NCBI GenBank assembly: GCA_013100805.1
Contig: CP040000.1
Span: 620,001 to 684,000 of the forward strand
DNA: 64,000 nucleotides
Source of the DNA: Candidatus Saccharibacteria bacterium oral taxon 488
GTDB taxonomy: Bacteria > Patescibacteriota > Saccharimonadia > Saccharimonadales > Saccharimonadaceae
Reading direction: 5' to 3'
In this document: piece after piece, positions 1 to 8,351 of the stretch
How the letters are laid out: every line of letters starts with the position of its first letter
Numbering within the stretch: the stretch's first letter is position 1
Translations under genes and position numbers: made by a program
The notes under the pieces: generated by a model
Database searches by the model: none
The model's input: only the letters and a program-made list of their open reading frames with translations
What the model was told of the DNA's origin: nothing

Positions 1-1457
1 TAGACGGTGTGCAACCGGTACAGGCCGACGTTAATCACCCAGACGAAATCAGCACTTTGTTTGATCCAGCAATTGTCTATGCCAAGGGCGGACGGCTATT
101 GGTCATGGTACGGCGGCTGATCGGCGAGGAGGCATTTCGCGCAGGACTAAAGTCATATTTTGAAAAATTTGCCTACCAAAACACTGTTGGTAATGATTTA
201 TGGCAAGAGCTAGAGACGGCTAGCGGCCAGCCAGTTGTTGAATTGATGAATGCCTGGATTTCTCAGCCAGGACTGCCGATTGTGCAAGTTAAGCAGGACA
301 GATCTGACGAGCAATCCACTGCTACGCTACGCCAGGAGCGCTTTTTTATCGGCGACCACCAGCCGTCCGATGCCTTGTGGCCGATTCCGCTGTTTGCCAA
401 TCAACCGCTTGATGATATTCTGACCGAGCGCGAGAAAACATTTACGACAAATGGCGATGTTCGGCTAAACTGCGGACTGAACGGACATTTCGTAACGCAC
501 TACGACTCAGCAACACGAGATCGATTGATTGAAAAGGCGGCAGAATTACCAACGTTGGATAAAATTTGCTTATTGCAAGACATGACTTTGTTGACGCGCT
601 CTGGACGAGAGAGTTCGGCGGCGCTACTGCCGCTGGCACGCGTTTTTCAGCACGAGACCAATGAAAGAGTCTTTAATAAAGCCGGGACAAATTTGGTGGA
701 ATTACGCAAATTCGTCGATGACAGTGAAGCAGGACGCGCTCGGCTAAAGCAGATTTCTGCTGAATTTGCCCGCGATACATTCATGGAACTTGGCTGGGAT
801 GAGCAGGATGGCGAGTCTGATGACGACCGCGAACGGCGCACGGCAGCGCTAGGTTTGATGTTATACGGCGAGGACTCAGCAGCACTCGCGGAGGCCAAAC
901 TACGCTTTAATGAGACTGACCCGGATGATTTACCAGCTGAAATTCGCCCGCTTATCATCAATGCCAATGTCAGATATTTCGAGACGCCAGAAATGATTGA
1001 CAAGCTTTTTACGATATATCAGAATACGCCATCAGCCGACCTGCAAGTTGATATAGCGCTAAGCTTGACCTCGACGAAGAATCCAGCAACCGCCGAACGA
1101 ATTTTAGTAGCAATAAAAGATGCTAATATTATCCGCCCGCAAGACGCCAGCCGTTGGTTTATTTATCTGATCCGCACGCGGGAAAACCGGCAAATTGCCT
1201 GGAATTGGCTGAAAGAAAATTGGTCGTGGGTGAAAGACACCTTTGGCGGCGATAAAAGCTACGATACTTTTATCCGCTACGCCGCTAGCGCCCTGTTAAC
1301 CCGCAATGAGTTAAACGATTTCACCGAATTTACCATGCCACTGCGTGCCGAACCAGCCCTCACCCGCACCATTGATTTGGGTATCCGTGAGATAGCCGGT
1401 AGAGTAGCACTGATCGAGCGGGATCAGGCGGCGGTTATTGACGCGCTTAGTAAGTAA
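1..1457 (+). CDS. M1 family aminopeptidase, C-terminal part (5' end outside window)
   Basis: The frame is open to the left window edge, so the gene starts upstream and the GTG at position 9 is probably internal. What is visible is the end of the M1 catalytic region (YAKGGRLLVMVRRLIG, then a stretch ending ELMNAWISQPGLPI) followed by the all-helical ERAP1-like C-terminal domain that closes over the active site in this family. The zinc motif HExxH must lie upstream and cannot be checked. The enzyme would trim N-terminal residues from peptides, which fits an amino-acid-scavenging lifestyle. The family call is firm; the substrate range is unknown. Confidence 0.85.
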   Translation, partial: DGVQPVQADVNHPDEISTLFDPAIVYAKGGRLLVMVRRLIGEEAFRAGLKSYFEKFAYQNTVGNDLWQELETASGQPVVELMNAWISQPGLPIVQVKQDRSDEQSTATLRQERFFIGDHQPSDALWPIPLFANQPLDDILTEREKTFTTNGDVRLNCGLNGHFVTHYDSATRDRLIEKAAELPTLDKICLLQDMTLLTRSGRESSAALLPLARVFQHETNERVFNKAGTNLVELRKFVDDSEAGRARLKQISAEFARDTFMELGWDEQDGESDDDRERRTAALGLMLYGEDSAALAEAKLRFNETDPDDLPAEIRPLIINANVRYFETPEMIDKLFTIYQNTPSADLQVDIALSLTSTKNPATAERILVAIKDANIIRPQDASRWFIYLIRTRENRQIAWNWLKENWSWVKDTFGGDKSYDTFIRYAASALLTRNELNDFTEFTMPLRAEPALTRTIDLGIREIAGRVALIERDQAAVIDALSK

Positions 1458-1479
1458 TGTGAGTTATACGCTTTTACAG

Positions 1480-1508
1480 TTGACTTATTTAATATCGAGT
1501 GGTATAAT
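1480..1508 (+). promoter_or_regulatory. Promoter of the lipoprotein gene
   Basis: TTGACT at 1480-1485 and TATAAT at 1503-1508 are separated by 17 nt, with an extended TGG before the -10. The start site would be near 1515, giving a leader of about 70 nt that ends in a GAGGAG ribosome site. This is one of the clearest sigma70-type promoters in the window. Confidence 0.75.
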
Positions 1509-1586
1509 CGCTAACGAACATTAGCCACACTGAGTGGAGTTGGTGCGTGTTTGAGGTAATCAGTTAACTCAACTTGAGGAGATTTT

Positions 1587-2105
1587 ATGAAGAATCACGA
1601 CACTATTGGTAACTTGGGGAATATACTGCGTAAGGGGGGTGACTTTGTGCGGACCATAGGGGGTAAGGCCTTGGCTGGGGTCCTGGCCGGTACAGCTGCA
1701 CTTGGACTCGTAGGCTGCTCGTCGGGGGAGAAAACCACCGAGCACAAGACTGTCTCAGTGACTTGTAGTGGTCCGGGGACAGTACCACAGGTTGAGGGTA
1801 TCGTAAACAAAGAATACGCAACAGGAGGACCGATGCGCGGAGTAGTTGAGGCTGATTGCCCCGGCGGCGATATCATAGTCACCGGGATAAATGATGACGC
1901 AAAGCCAAGAAGCACCGCCACACCAACCGTCGAGAACCCTATATATACCCTTGATATAACTGCCCTTTGCTCACGAAGTGGCATAGGCTTCAACACGCGC
2001 GTTGTTGACATGTCAGGGAAGGGTACGGCCGGCAACAACATGTTTGCAGCCTCCATACGAGACTGCTCTATCGAAAGTGCAGTAATCAACCGAGACCCTA
2101 GTTAA
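1587..2105 (+). CDS. Putative exported lipoprotein, unknown function
   Basis: A 172-residue protein with a hydrophobic stretch ending in the lipobox LGLVGC (Cys44), so it is predicted to be cleaved by signal peptidase II and lipid-anchored outside the membrane. The ATG at 1587 follows GAGGAG closely. The n-region before the hydrophobic core is long (about 25 residues), and a GTG at 1647 preceded by a run of G could be a second start. Four further cysteines in the mature part could form disulfides. I do not recognise a domain. It has its own strong promoter and no co-directional partner. Confidence 0.75.
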   Translation: MKNHDTIGNLGNILRKGGDFVRTIGGKALAGVLAGTAALGLVGCSSGEKTTEHKTVSVTCSGPGTVPQVEGIVNKEYATGGPMRGVVEADCPGGDIIVTGINDDAKPRSTATPTVENPIYTLDITALCSRSGIGFNTRVVDMSGKGTAGNNMFAASIRDCSIESAVINRDPS

Positions 2106-2134
2106 CGACTAACGACACATCGCCAAATTATAAC

Positions 2135-3262
2135 CTACACCACCAGGCATTCGGTGTTGTAATCCCTGTCAACAGCTATGGCTAACATCCGCATATCACG
2201 CCCCTCGTGTTGCAGATGTTTTGTCATAAATAGCTCAGCCGCAAAGCGCATTTGGCGCTGTTTTTTGGCAGTAATTGCCACCAGCCCGTCGCCAAAGTCA
2301 TCATTTTTACGATATTTGACCTCGGTGAAATACAGCACATCATCTTTCATGCTAACAATATCGATTTCACAGTACCGCGTCCGCCAGTTGCGGGCAATAA
2401 TCTCATGACCATCAGTCGTCAGCCAAGCTGCGGCGGCTTGTTCACCCCTATCCCCAATCTGGCGAGTTGTTGCTAATTTTGCCGTTTCTGGAGCGGTATT
2501 TGGTAAGTCGATTTGCGTAACATCTTCAGTACCTACAAAATCGACTGGAGTGATATCCTCGGAAAAAATTTGGGCAACTTTACGTGGGTCCCGAATTATT
2601 TTCTGAGGATATCCGACAGGCGACTCATTCGGTGGAGCACTTAACTTTTTCCGGTGCAGATTCCGTAACTTTATGCTATCCACATACTTCTGTAGCGGCG
2701 CAAAACTCAGCCGATGCAGCGGCGTCACGCCCAACCGCTCAATTGCCGCCCGATGCTTGACCACGCCATAGCCAGCATTTGACGCGAAACCATATCCTGG
2801 ATAGACCACGTCTTGCTCGGTCATGTACTGATCGCGCGCTACTTTAGCGATAATTGACGCGGCCGACACACTCGGGATCAAACCATCAGCCTTGGCCATC
2901 ACCGTCACGTATCGCTCCAGCGCTGTATCCGCCAGAAAATTAACCGTCCCGTCAATGATAATTTCATCAAATGCCAGATTCTTCTCTTTGCACTGTGCCT
3001 GAACCTGCTTCACCGCCCGCCGCGTTGCCAGTCGCAGCGCCTGACTCATGCTAACCTCATCCAATTCCCCAGCACTCACCCAGCCCAGCGCCCACGCAGC
3101 CGCCTGCTTACGAATCACCTCATCCAAAGCCTCGCGGCGTTTTTTAGTCAACTTTTTACTATCATCCAAACCCTCAATCTCGACACCACCCAAAATCACC
3201 GCGCCCACCACCAGCGGCCCCGCCCACGGCCCACGTCCGACTTCATCAATGCCGAGGATCAT
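2135..3262 (-). CDS. rnhB: RNase HII fused to a YraN-type (UPF0102) nuclease-like domain
   Basis: The first ~200 residues are a complete RNase HII: the DEVGRG motif near the N-terminus, then GLDDSKKLT and conserved acidic residues. It removes RNA from RNA-DNA hybrids and misincorporated ribonucleotides. After a linker of about 60 residues, residues ~265-375 match UPF0102/YraN: GDRGEQAAAAWL, then RNWRTRYCEIDIV and FTEVKYRK, which is the E-D-ExK-like core of a restriction-endonuclease fold. In most bacteria rnhB and yraN are separate, often neighbouring, genes; here they are one frame. The start overlaps the end of the upstream membrane-protein gene by 17 nt, so the two are probably co-transcribed. 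Confidence 0.9.
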   Translation of the reverse strand: MILGIDEVGRGPWAGPLVVGAVILGGVEIEGLDDSKKLTKKRREALDEVIRKQAAAWALGWVSAGELDEVSMSQALRLATRRAVKQVQAQCKEKNLAFDEIIIDGTVNFLADTALERYVTVMAKADGLIPSVSAASIIAKVARDQYMTEQDVVYPGYGFASNAGYGVVKHRAAIERLGVTPLHRLSFAPLQKYVDSIKLRNLHRKKLSAPPNESPVGYPQKIIRDPRKVAQIFSEDITPVDFVGTEDVTQIDLPNTAPETAKLATTRQIGDRGEQAAAAWLTTDGHEIIARNWRTRYCEIDIVSMKDDVLYFTEVKYRKNDDFGDGLVAITAKKQRQMRFAAELFMTKHLQHEGRDMRMLAIAVDRDYNTECLVV

Positions 3263-3755
3263 GCGCGCGCTGACCCTTTTTCACATCCTTTTTTACGCCC
3301 AAACGTATGAACACCCAGCCGATCCACACTGCCGCTGCACCCAGCGTATTTGCCAAAATATCCCAATTGGTATCGTCCAACGTGATGTGCGCCAAACCAA
3401 CCTTGACCATAAATAATTCCGCTAGCTCATTAATGCAGCCCAGCGCCGACACCAGTGCAAACACCGAAAACACCATCACCAACCAGTGTGCCCGCCAGCG
3501 CGTCGCCAGCACTAAATATATCCACAACAATCCCGTGAACAGTCCGCCGCCCACGAAATGCGTAGTAAAACTCGTGTCTCGCCCCTCGATCAGTGGTGAT
3601 GGCAAATACCACGAGATGAAGAACAACACACAGGCAATATACAGCAGCCAGCGGTATTTTACTTCATCAGTGAAGCCCTGGCGGCGTAACACATACGGTA
3701 CCGCAAATGCCAAAGTCACAGGAACGAAAACGGAAATATAATGAAAGATTGACAT
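3246..3755 (-). CDS. VanZ-like integral membrane protein
   Basis: A 169-residue protein with about five predicted membrane segments and the short polar loops typical of VanZ-like proteins (NELAELF, then DTNWDILANTLGA). The start is set at ATG 3755 because a TGGTATAAT -10 box (3762-3767) lies 6 nt upstream; the open frame continues upstream only because that promoter translates as WYN. The role of VanZ-like proteins is unclear; one member confers low-level teicoplanin resistance. Downstream it overlaps the RNase HII gene. Confidence 0.6.
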   Translation of the reverse strand: MSIFHYISVFVPVTLAFAVPYVLRRQGFTDEVKYRWLLYIACVLFFISWYLPSPLIEGRDTSFTTHFVGGGLFTGLLWIYLVLATRWRAHWLVMVFSVFALVSALGCINELAELFMVKVGLAHITLDDTNWDILANTLGAAAVWIGWVFIRLGVKKDVKKGQRAHDPRH

Positions 3756-3772
3756 ATTGGCATTATACCACG

Positions 3773-3797
3773 AGAAAACCGCCCCCAGAGAGGGCGG
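3773..3797 (-). terminator. Intrinsic terminator of rplS
   Basis: On the minus strand CCGCCC and GGGCGG form a stem around a short loop, followed by TTTTCT. It lies just after the rplS stop and before the promoter of the next minus-strand gene. Confidence 0.75.
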
Positions 3798-3815
3798 CCC
3801 TGTATGCTTCAAAAC

Positions 3816-4337
3816 TTACGCTTCTTTGTGACGCGCTGCTACTTCAGCAGCCTTGGCATCAAGCTCCGCTTGAGCAGCATCCTTTTCAGCTTGCTTGGCA
3901 GCGGCAGCTTGTGCGGCCTCCTCCTTCAGGCGTTCTGCCTCGGCCTCGGCTTTAGCATCGTGGACATCATTGACGGCAGCACGGTCAAAGTTTTTGGCGG
4001 TCAAGCGAGCTGACTTGCCAGAACGCTTGCGCAAGAAGCTGAGGAACTTGCGACGGACCTTGGCGCGGCGTACAATTTCAATTTTCTCAATCAGCGGACT
4101 GTGCAGCAAGAACGATTTTTCCACGCCAACACCCGACGCAATTTTACGAACGGTAATGCGCGAGGTATGCGACTGTTTGTTGTCGGTGCGAATGACCACA
4201 CCCTCAAACATCTGAATACGCTCTTTGTTACCCTCCTTAATTTTCTGGTACACACGCACGGTGTCACCACTGCGGACATCGACAACTGCTTGTTTTTTCT
4301 GCGCTTGGTTGACTTTGTTGATTAGTTCAAAACTCAT
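3816..4337 (-). CDS. rplS: 50S ribosomal protein L19 with a C-terminal charged extension
   Basis: Residues 1-115 match bL19 (VRSGDTVRVYQKI, FEGVVIR, then SPLIEKIEIVRRAKVRRKFLSFLR). bL19 sits at the 30S-50S interface. The protein has 173 residues, about 55 more than usual: the extra tail is rich in Ala, Glu and Lys (EAEAERLKEEAAQAAAAKQA) and should be a long helix. The start follows an AGAGG site. A leader of roughly 100 nt precedes it, with TGCTAAAAT near 4450 as a possible -10. Transcription ends at the terminator just downstream. Confidence 0.93.
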   Translation of the reverse strand: MSFELINKVNQAQKKQAVVDVRSGDTVRVYQKIKEGNKERIQMFEGVVIRTDNKQSHTSRITVRKIASGVGVEKSFLLHSPLIEKIEIVRRAKVRRKFLSFLRKRSGKSARLTAKNFDRAAVNDVHDAKAEAEAERLKEEAAQAAAAKQAEKDAAQAELDAKAAEVAARHKEA

Positions 4338-4513
4338 ACTGTTTTCCTCTGTTTCGGGATCTTAACAGCTGGCCATATAGTTGTATCCCTATAGCTCCAC
4401 ACTGAAAGACTCGATATTTAATATCACCGATACAATCAGTTACCGATTTTAGCACAATTACCCAAAGATGACAACTCCTGAAAACTTCACTAAACTGCGC
4501 TATAATTGATCGC

Positions 4514-5647
4514 ATGGATTATAACGTATTAGCACTTGAACTACACAAAAAATATAGGGGTAAAATTACCACCAGTTTGCGCGACCAGGAGGAGTTGGAT
4601 CGCGATAAATTAAGCGCCTATTACAGCCCAGGCGTGGGTGCGGTCAGCCAGGCGATCGCCGAAAACCCAGCATACCTGCCAAAGTATACCTGGACGAATA
4701 ATCTAGTCGGCGTGATTTCTGACGGCTCAGCGATTTTAGGCTTGGGCGATTTGGGACCAAAAGCCGCCATGCCAGTCATGGAAGGCAAGGCGCTGCTGTT
4801 CAAGTATTTTGCTGATGTTGACGCTGTGCCAGTTGTACTGGATGTTCACGAGCCGGAACAAATTATTACTACGATCAAGGCAATTGCACCGAGCTTTGGG
4901 GCAATTAACCTCGAAGACATCGCCGCACCAAAATGTTTTGAGATTGAAGAGCGCCTGAAAGCTGAGCTGGACATTCCCGTATTTCACGACGACCAGCACG
5001 GTACCGCGGTCGTGGTGCTGGCAGGCCTGATCAATGCTGCGAAATTGACCAGACGAAACCTGGCAGCCTGTAAATTCGTGGTCATTGGCGCAGGCGCAGC
5101 TGGTACGGCCATCATCAAACTGCTACATCTATACGGCGCAAGGAACATCGTGGCGGTAGATAGCCGCGGCATTGTTGGCTCGTCTCGCACGGATTTGAAT
5201 GCTGAAAAAACTGCGCTATTAGAATACGTCGACGCTTCGCAAGCTGGCTCAATTGAAGACGCCATCACCGATGCTGACGTGTTCATTGGTGTGTCGCGCG
5301 CTGGGCTGCTCACGCCTGAATTGGTACAAAAAATGGCCGACAATCCAATCATCTTTGCCCTAGCCAATCCAGTTCCAGAAATCATGCCAGACGTCGCTCG
5401 AGAGGCGGGTGTAGCAGTCATCGCCACTGGCCGCAGCGATTTTCCAAACCAGATCAATAATTCCTTGGCCTTCCCAGGCATCTTCCGCGGCGCCCTGGAT
5501 CATGGTGTGAAAAAAATCACCGACCAGCATAAACTGGCGGCCGCCGAAGCGTTAGCTGGACTAGTCGAGAATCCAACTGCTGATGAAGTCATTCCTTCGC
5601 CGTTTGACGAGCGAGTAGCGCCAACCGTCGCTCGTGTTATCACATAA
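4514..5647 (+). CDS. NAD(P)-dependent malic enzyme
   Basis: A 377-residue short-form bacterial malic enzyme: oxidative decarboxylation of malate to pyruvate, producing reduced cofactor. Family motifs include YSPGVGAVSQAI near residue 37, GLGDLGPKAAMPVMEGKA, the metal-binding EDI and FHDDQHGTA, and the nucleotide-binding VVIGAGAAGTA. The ATG is 7 nt after a TATAAT (4501-4506) with no Shine-Dalgarno, so the mRNA is probably leaderless. Pyruvate would feed the lactate dehydrogenase at 10.5 kb. NAD versus NADP preference cannot be told from the sequence alone. Confidence 0.92.
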   Translation: MDYNVLALELHKKYRGKITTSLRDQEELDRDKLSAYYSPGVGAVSQAIAENPAYLPKYTWTNNLVGVISDGSAILGLGDLGPKAAMPVMEGKALLFKYFADVDAVPVVLDVHEPEQIITTIKAIAPSFGAINLEDIAAPKCFEIEERLKAELDIPVFHDDQHGTAVVVLAGLINAAKLTRRNLAACKFVVIGAGAAGTAIIKLLHLYGARNIVAVDSRGIVGSSRTDLNAEKTALLEYVDASQAGSIEDAITDADVFIGVSRAGLLTPELVQKMADNPIIFALANPVPEIMPDVAREAGVAVIATGRSDFPNQINNSLAFPGIFRGALDHGVKKITDQHKLAAAEALAGLVENPTADEVIPSPFDERVAPTVARVIT

Positions 5648-5721
5648 CCCTATTCGCATATGCTAACGATCATAATAGAAGCCGTCGGAGTGATGGCCTT
5701 AGCGTGGCTTTTTGATGTCCA

Positions 5722-7344
5722 CTAGATAACTCGATTAACTTCCTCAAGTGTCGTCTCGCCGCGCAAAGCCGCCAGCACGCCCGCCTGCAATAATGTCACC
5801 ATGCCATGTTTCTTGGCTGTAGCCTCAATTGCTTCAGTGTGAACGTCGGCAATATCGCCACGTAGGAATTTCTGAATTTCCTCAGTCACCACCAGCTGTT
5901 CCATCACCGGGATACGCCCCTTGTAACCAAACGGTACCTCGTCGGTCGCCACGGGTCGCCACAGTTTAAACGTATCAAGATCAGGACAATCAACATGTGA
6001 CGGTAGATCCCGCAAGACTTCCTTTACCCAATTGCGTGTCGCCTCATCTGGCTCATATTCTTCCTTGCTCTCATCATGTAGCCGTCGCACCAGCCGCTGA
6101 GCGATCAATAGCCGCACCGCTGAACTAAAAATTGGATTCTGCCCGATCATGTCAATGATTCGGCTAAATGCCGCTGACGTCGAGTTAGCATGAAAGCTTG
6201 ACAGAACCAGATGCCCGGTAATCGACGCCTGAATTGCTGTCTTGGCCGTTTCCTGATCACGAATCTCACCAACCATCACCACGTCCGGGTCGAGGCGCAG
6301 CACGCTACGCAGCCCATCATCAAACCGCTGGCCAGCCGTCGTATCAATCGGGATCTGCGTAATGCCGGGAATGGTATTTTCTACTGGGTCTTCCAGTGTA
6401 ATCACTTTACGATCCGGTGTATTGAGCGCATTGAGAATGCTGTACAAAGTTGTCGACTTACCCGAACCAGTTGGCCCGACTAACAGCACCAGGCCACGCG
6501 GATGAGAAATAATCTCATCAATCTGCGCCCGCTCGGCCGCACCGATACTGAGCAAATCGAGATTCAACATCGAGGTGTCAAAATTAAATAAGCGCAGCAC
6601 TACGTCTTGACCATACATGGTTGGCACTGCTTCGACACGGAGATTAAGGAGGTGTGATACCCCGTCACGATGGATTTCTTGCTGCATGTGCCCCGACTGC
6701 GGCTCATTGGACGCCGTCGAAATATTTGCTCGCGAAGCCAGTGCCGCCATGATAACTCGATAACGATCACGGCCCAGCTCCGCCACCGAGTGCAGCGCGC
6801 CATCAACGCGCATCCGCACCCGAATGGTGTCGCGCTGATTCTCAATATGAATATCCGACGCATTCAGCCGATCCGCCTGATCGATCAAATAGTTAAACAC
6901 GTCGTTTGTACCGACGGTCGCCAATGTCTGGCTGACCTGCTGGAGTGTGTCACTATCACCCTCTTTGGCGATTTCGATATTATCATAAATCACTTTTTTC
7001 GGCGGATCAAATCGCAGCATTAACGACCGAAAGCCCGAGGCTGATATCAGGAAGAACTTAGCAATAATACCCTGCTCGCGGTAGTTATTAGTCATCGTCG
7101 CTACTAATGATTGTGGCGTCTGTGACGTAATGCCAAACCGATATGACTGCTCGTCAGGATTTATTGCCAGCGGCACAACATGTCCGTTATACATCTCTTC
7201 AATTGTCAAAATATCACGAATCAGCGGAATTGTTTGTTCAAACTCGCGAGCATCCAGATATTGTAAGCCTAAAATCGCCGCTCGTTTCCGGGTTGCGTCT
7301 TCATCTTGATCGCGACGTTGTTGTTGAATTCGATCTTCATCCAT
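5722..7344 (-). CDS. pilB: Type IV pilus assembly ATPase PilB/GspE family
   Basis: A 540-residue secretion ATPase. The N-terminal part is MshEN-like; the C-terminal part carries Walker A GPTGSGKST, the Asp box LEDPVEN, Walker B DPDVVMVGEIRD and the His box TGHLVLSSFHAN. It would power pilin polymerisation at the inner membrane. The tetracysteine zinc motif of many PilB proteins is absent. The ATG at 7344 is 7 nt after TATAAT on the minus strand (7352-7357). It stands alone, 38 kb from the prepilin cluster at 45-48 kb; PilC, PilM-O and PilT are not in the window. Confidence 0.9.
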   Translation of the reverse strand: MDEDRIQQQRRDQDEDATRKRAAILGLQYLDAREFEQTIPLIRDILTIEEMYNGHVVPLAINPDEQSYRFGITSQTPQSLVATMTNNYREQGIIAKFFLISASGFRSLMLRFDPPKKVIYDNIEIAKEGDSDTLQQVSQTLATVGTNDVFNYLIDQADRLNASDIHIENQRDTIRVRMRVDGALHSVAELGRDRYRVIMAALASRANISTASNEPQSGHMQQEIHRDGVSHLLNLRVEAVPTMYGQDVVLRLFNFDTSMLNLDLLSIGAAERAQIDEIISHPRGLVLLVGPTGSGKSTTLYSILNALNTPDRKVITLEDPVENTIPGITQIPIDTTAGQRFDDGLRSVLRLDPDVVMVGEIRDQETAKTAIQASITGHLVLSSFHANSTSAAFSRIIDMIGQNPIFSSAVRLLIAQRLVRRLHDESKEEYEPDEATRNWVKEVLRDLPSHVDCPDLDTFKLWRPVATDEVPFGYKGRIPVMEQLVVTEEIQKFLRGDIADVHTEAIEATAKKHGMVTLLQAGVLAALRGETTLEEVNRVI

Positions 7345-7351
7345 CAACCTT

Positions 7352-7390
7352 ATTATAGCAAAAAGCTTATCCTTGGGCGAGTGCTATAAT
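7352..7390. promoter_or_regulatory. Divergent leaderless promoters of pilB and the TrmH gene
   Basis: Two TGCTATAAT boxes face away from each other: minus strand 7352-7357 (7 nt before the pilB ATG) and plus strand 7385-7390 (6 nt before the methyltransferase ATG). Neither gene has a Shine-Dalgarno, so both transcripts should begin at or next to the start codon. Confidence 0.7.
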
Positions 7391-7396
7391 GATATC

Positions 7397-7930
7397 ATGC
7401 CAGAAATTACCCTCCTCATGCACAATATTCGCTCGACGTACAATGTCGGTGCAATTATGAGAACAGCCGAAGGCTTTGGCGTCAGACAGATTATCTTTAG
7501 CGGCTATACGCCGTACCCCGATTTACGATTAGCCGACCCCTGGTCTATCGACCCAAGGCTGCCGCACATTACCGAAAGGTTGACCGCCCAGATTCACAAG
7601 ACTGCACTGGGCGCAGAAACAATGCTGCCCTTTAGCTACGTAGCCGATATTCGTCAGTGGTTGGCGGAGAATGCCAACAGGGAACGCTTACCTGTGATTG
7701 CCCTAGAGCAGTCAGCGTCGAGTACAGAGCTCAATATGTTTCGGCCACCAACCCGCTTTGCCCTACTCCTAGGCGAGGAGGTCCATGGCATTGAGCCGGA
7801 CATTCTAGCGCGGTGCGATCACATCGTCGAAATCCCCATGCAGGGTGCTAAAGAGTCATTTAATGTCTCAGTCGCGGCCGGTATCGCACTCTACGGCCTC
7901 TGTTTTTCGCTAAATATAACCCCGGGCTAG
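7397..7930 (+). CDS. TrmH/SpoU family RNA 2'-O-methyltransferase
   Basis: A 177-residue SPOUT methyltransferase. It shows the three family motifs: NIRSTYNVGAIMRTAEGFG near the N-terminus, LLLGEEVHGIEP, and IPMQGAKESFNVSVAAGIALY near the C-terminus; together they form the knotted SAM site. The substrate is a tRNA or rRNA ribose; which one is unclear. It lacks the N-terminal substrate-binding domain of RlmB-type enzymes, so it resembles TrmL-size proteins. The start at 7397 is set by the TATAAT 6 nt upstream. Confidence 0.85.
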   Translation: MPEITLLMHNIRSTYNVGAIMRTAEGFGVRQIIFSGYTPYPDLRLADPWSIDPRLPHITERLTAQIHKTALGAETMLPFSYVADIRQWLAENANRERLPVIALEQSASSTELNMFRPPTRFALLLGEEVHGIEPDILARCDHIVEIPMQGAKESFNVSVAAGIALYGLCFSLNITPG

Positions 7931-8259
7931 ATCATAATCCCTACGGGCGTAAATGATGTCACAATTGCCATTAAAATCAGCGTCACGTACCAAATCTTGC
8001 GATTAAATTGATACTTCTCGACCGACACCACTAAAAGCAGGCCGACAATCAGTCCGACCGGCAGCGCCTGGATCGCTACCACGCCCAGCTCAATCGGCTG
8101 CTTCAGTCGCAACCATAATGCCGCCAGCACGACACACACCACCAACTTTACGAAAAAGGTGCTATCAGTTTCGTACAGCCGCTCCCGACCTTTGCGGTTG
8201 GTGATGATACTTGCCTTCGAGCGATTACGAGCGTACGTTCGCGATTTTTGTTTTGCCAT
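7927..8259 (-). CDS. Small membrane protein, unknown function
   Basis: A 110-residue protein with a strongly basic N-terminus (MAKQKSRTYARNRSKAS) and three predicted membrane helices. I do not recognise a family. The start at 8259 is preferred over longer forms because of the basic N-terminus and a TATGAT-like -10 about 15-20 nt upstream. The stop overlaps the end of the convergent TrmH gene by 4 nt. Confidence 0.55.
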   Translation of the reverse strand: MAKQKSRTYARNRSKASIITNRKGRERLYETDSTFFVKLVVCVVLAALWLRLKQPIELGVVAIQALPVGLIVGLLLVVSVEKYQFNRKIWYVTLILMAIVTSFTPVGIMI

Positions 8260-8300
8260 AAGCTTTTTTATCATATCATACCAGGCGCACCATAGCAAAG

Positions 8301-8325
8301 CAGCCCCGCATGAAAGCGAGGCTAC
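8301..8325 (-). terminator. Weak terminator after the FG-GAP gene
   Basis: On the minus strand GCCTCGC pairs with GCGGGGC (one G-U pair) across a six-base loop, followed by TGCTTTG. The U-run is interrupted, so efficiency is uncertain. Confidence 0.4.
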
Positions 8326-8351
8326 CCTAAGTTTAGGTTATGAGAAATAAA

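Noticed and set aside
5660-5725. 21-codon hydrophobic ORF between malic enzyme and pilB
   Set aside because: No ribosome site or -10 at the right distance, and it overlaps the pilB stop; chance is sufficient.
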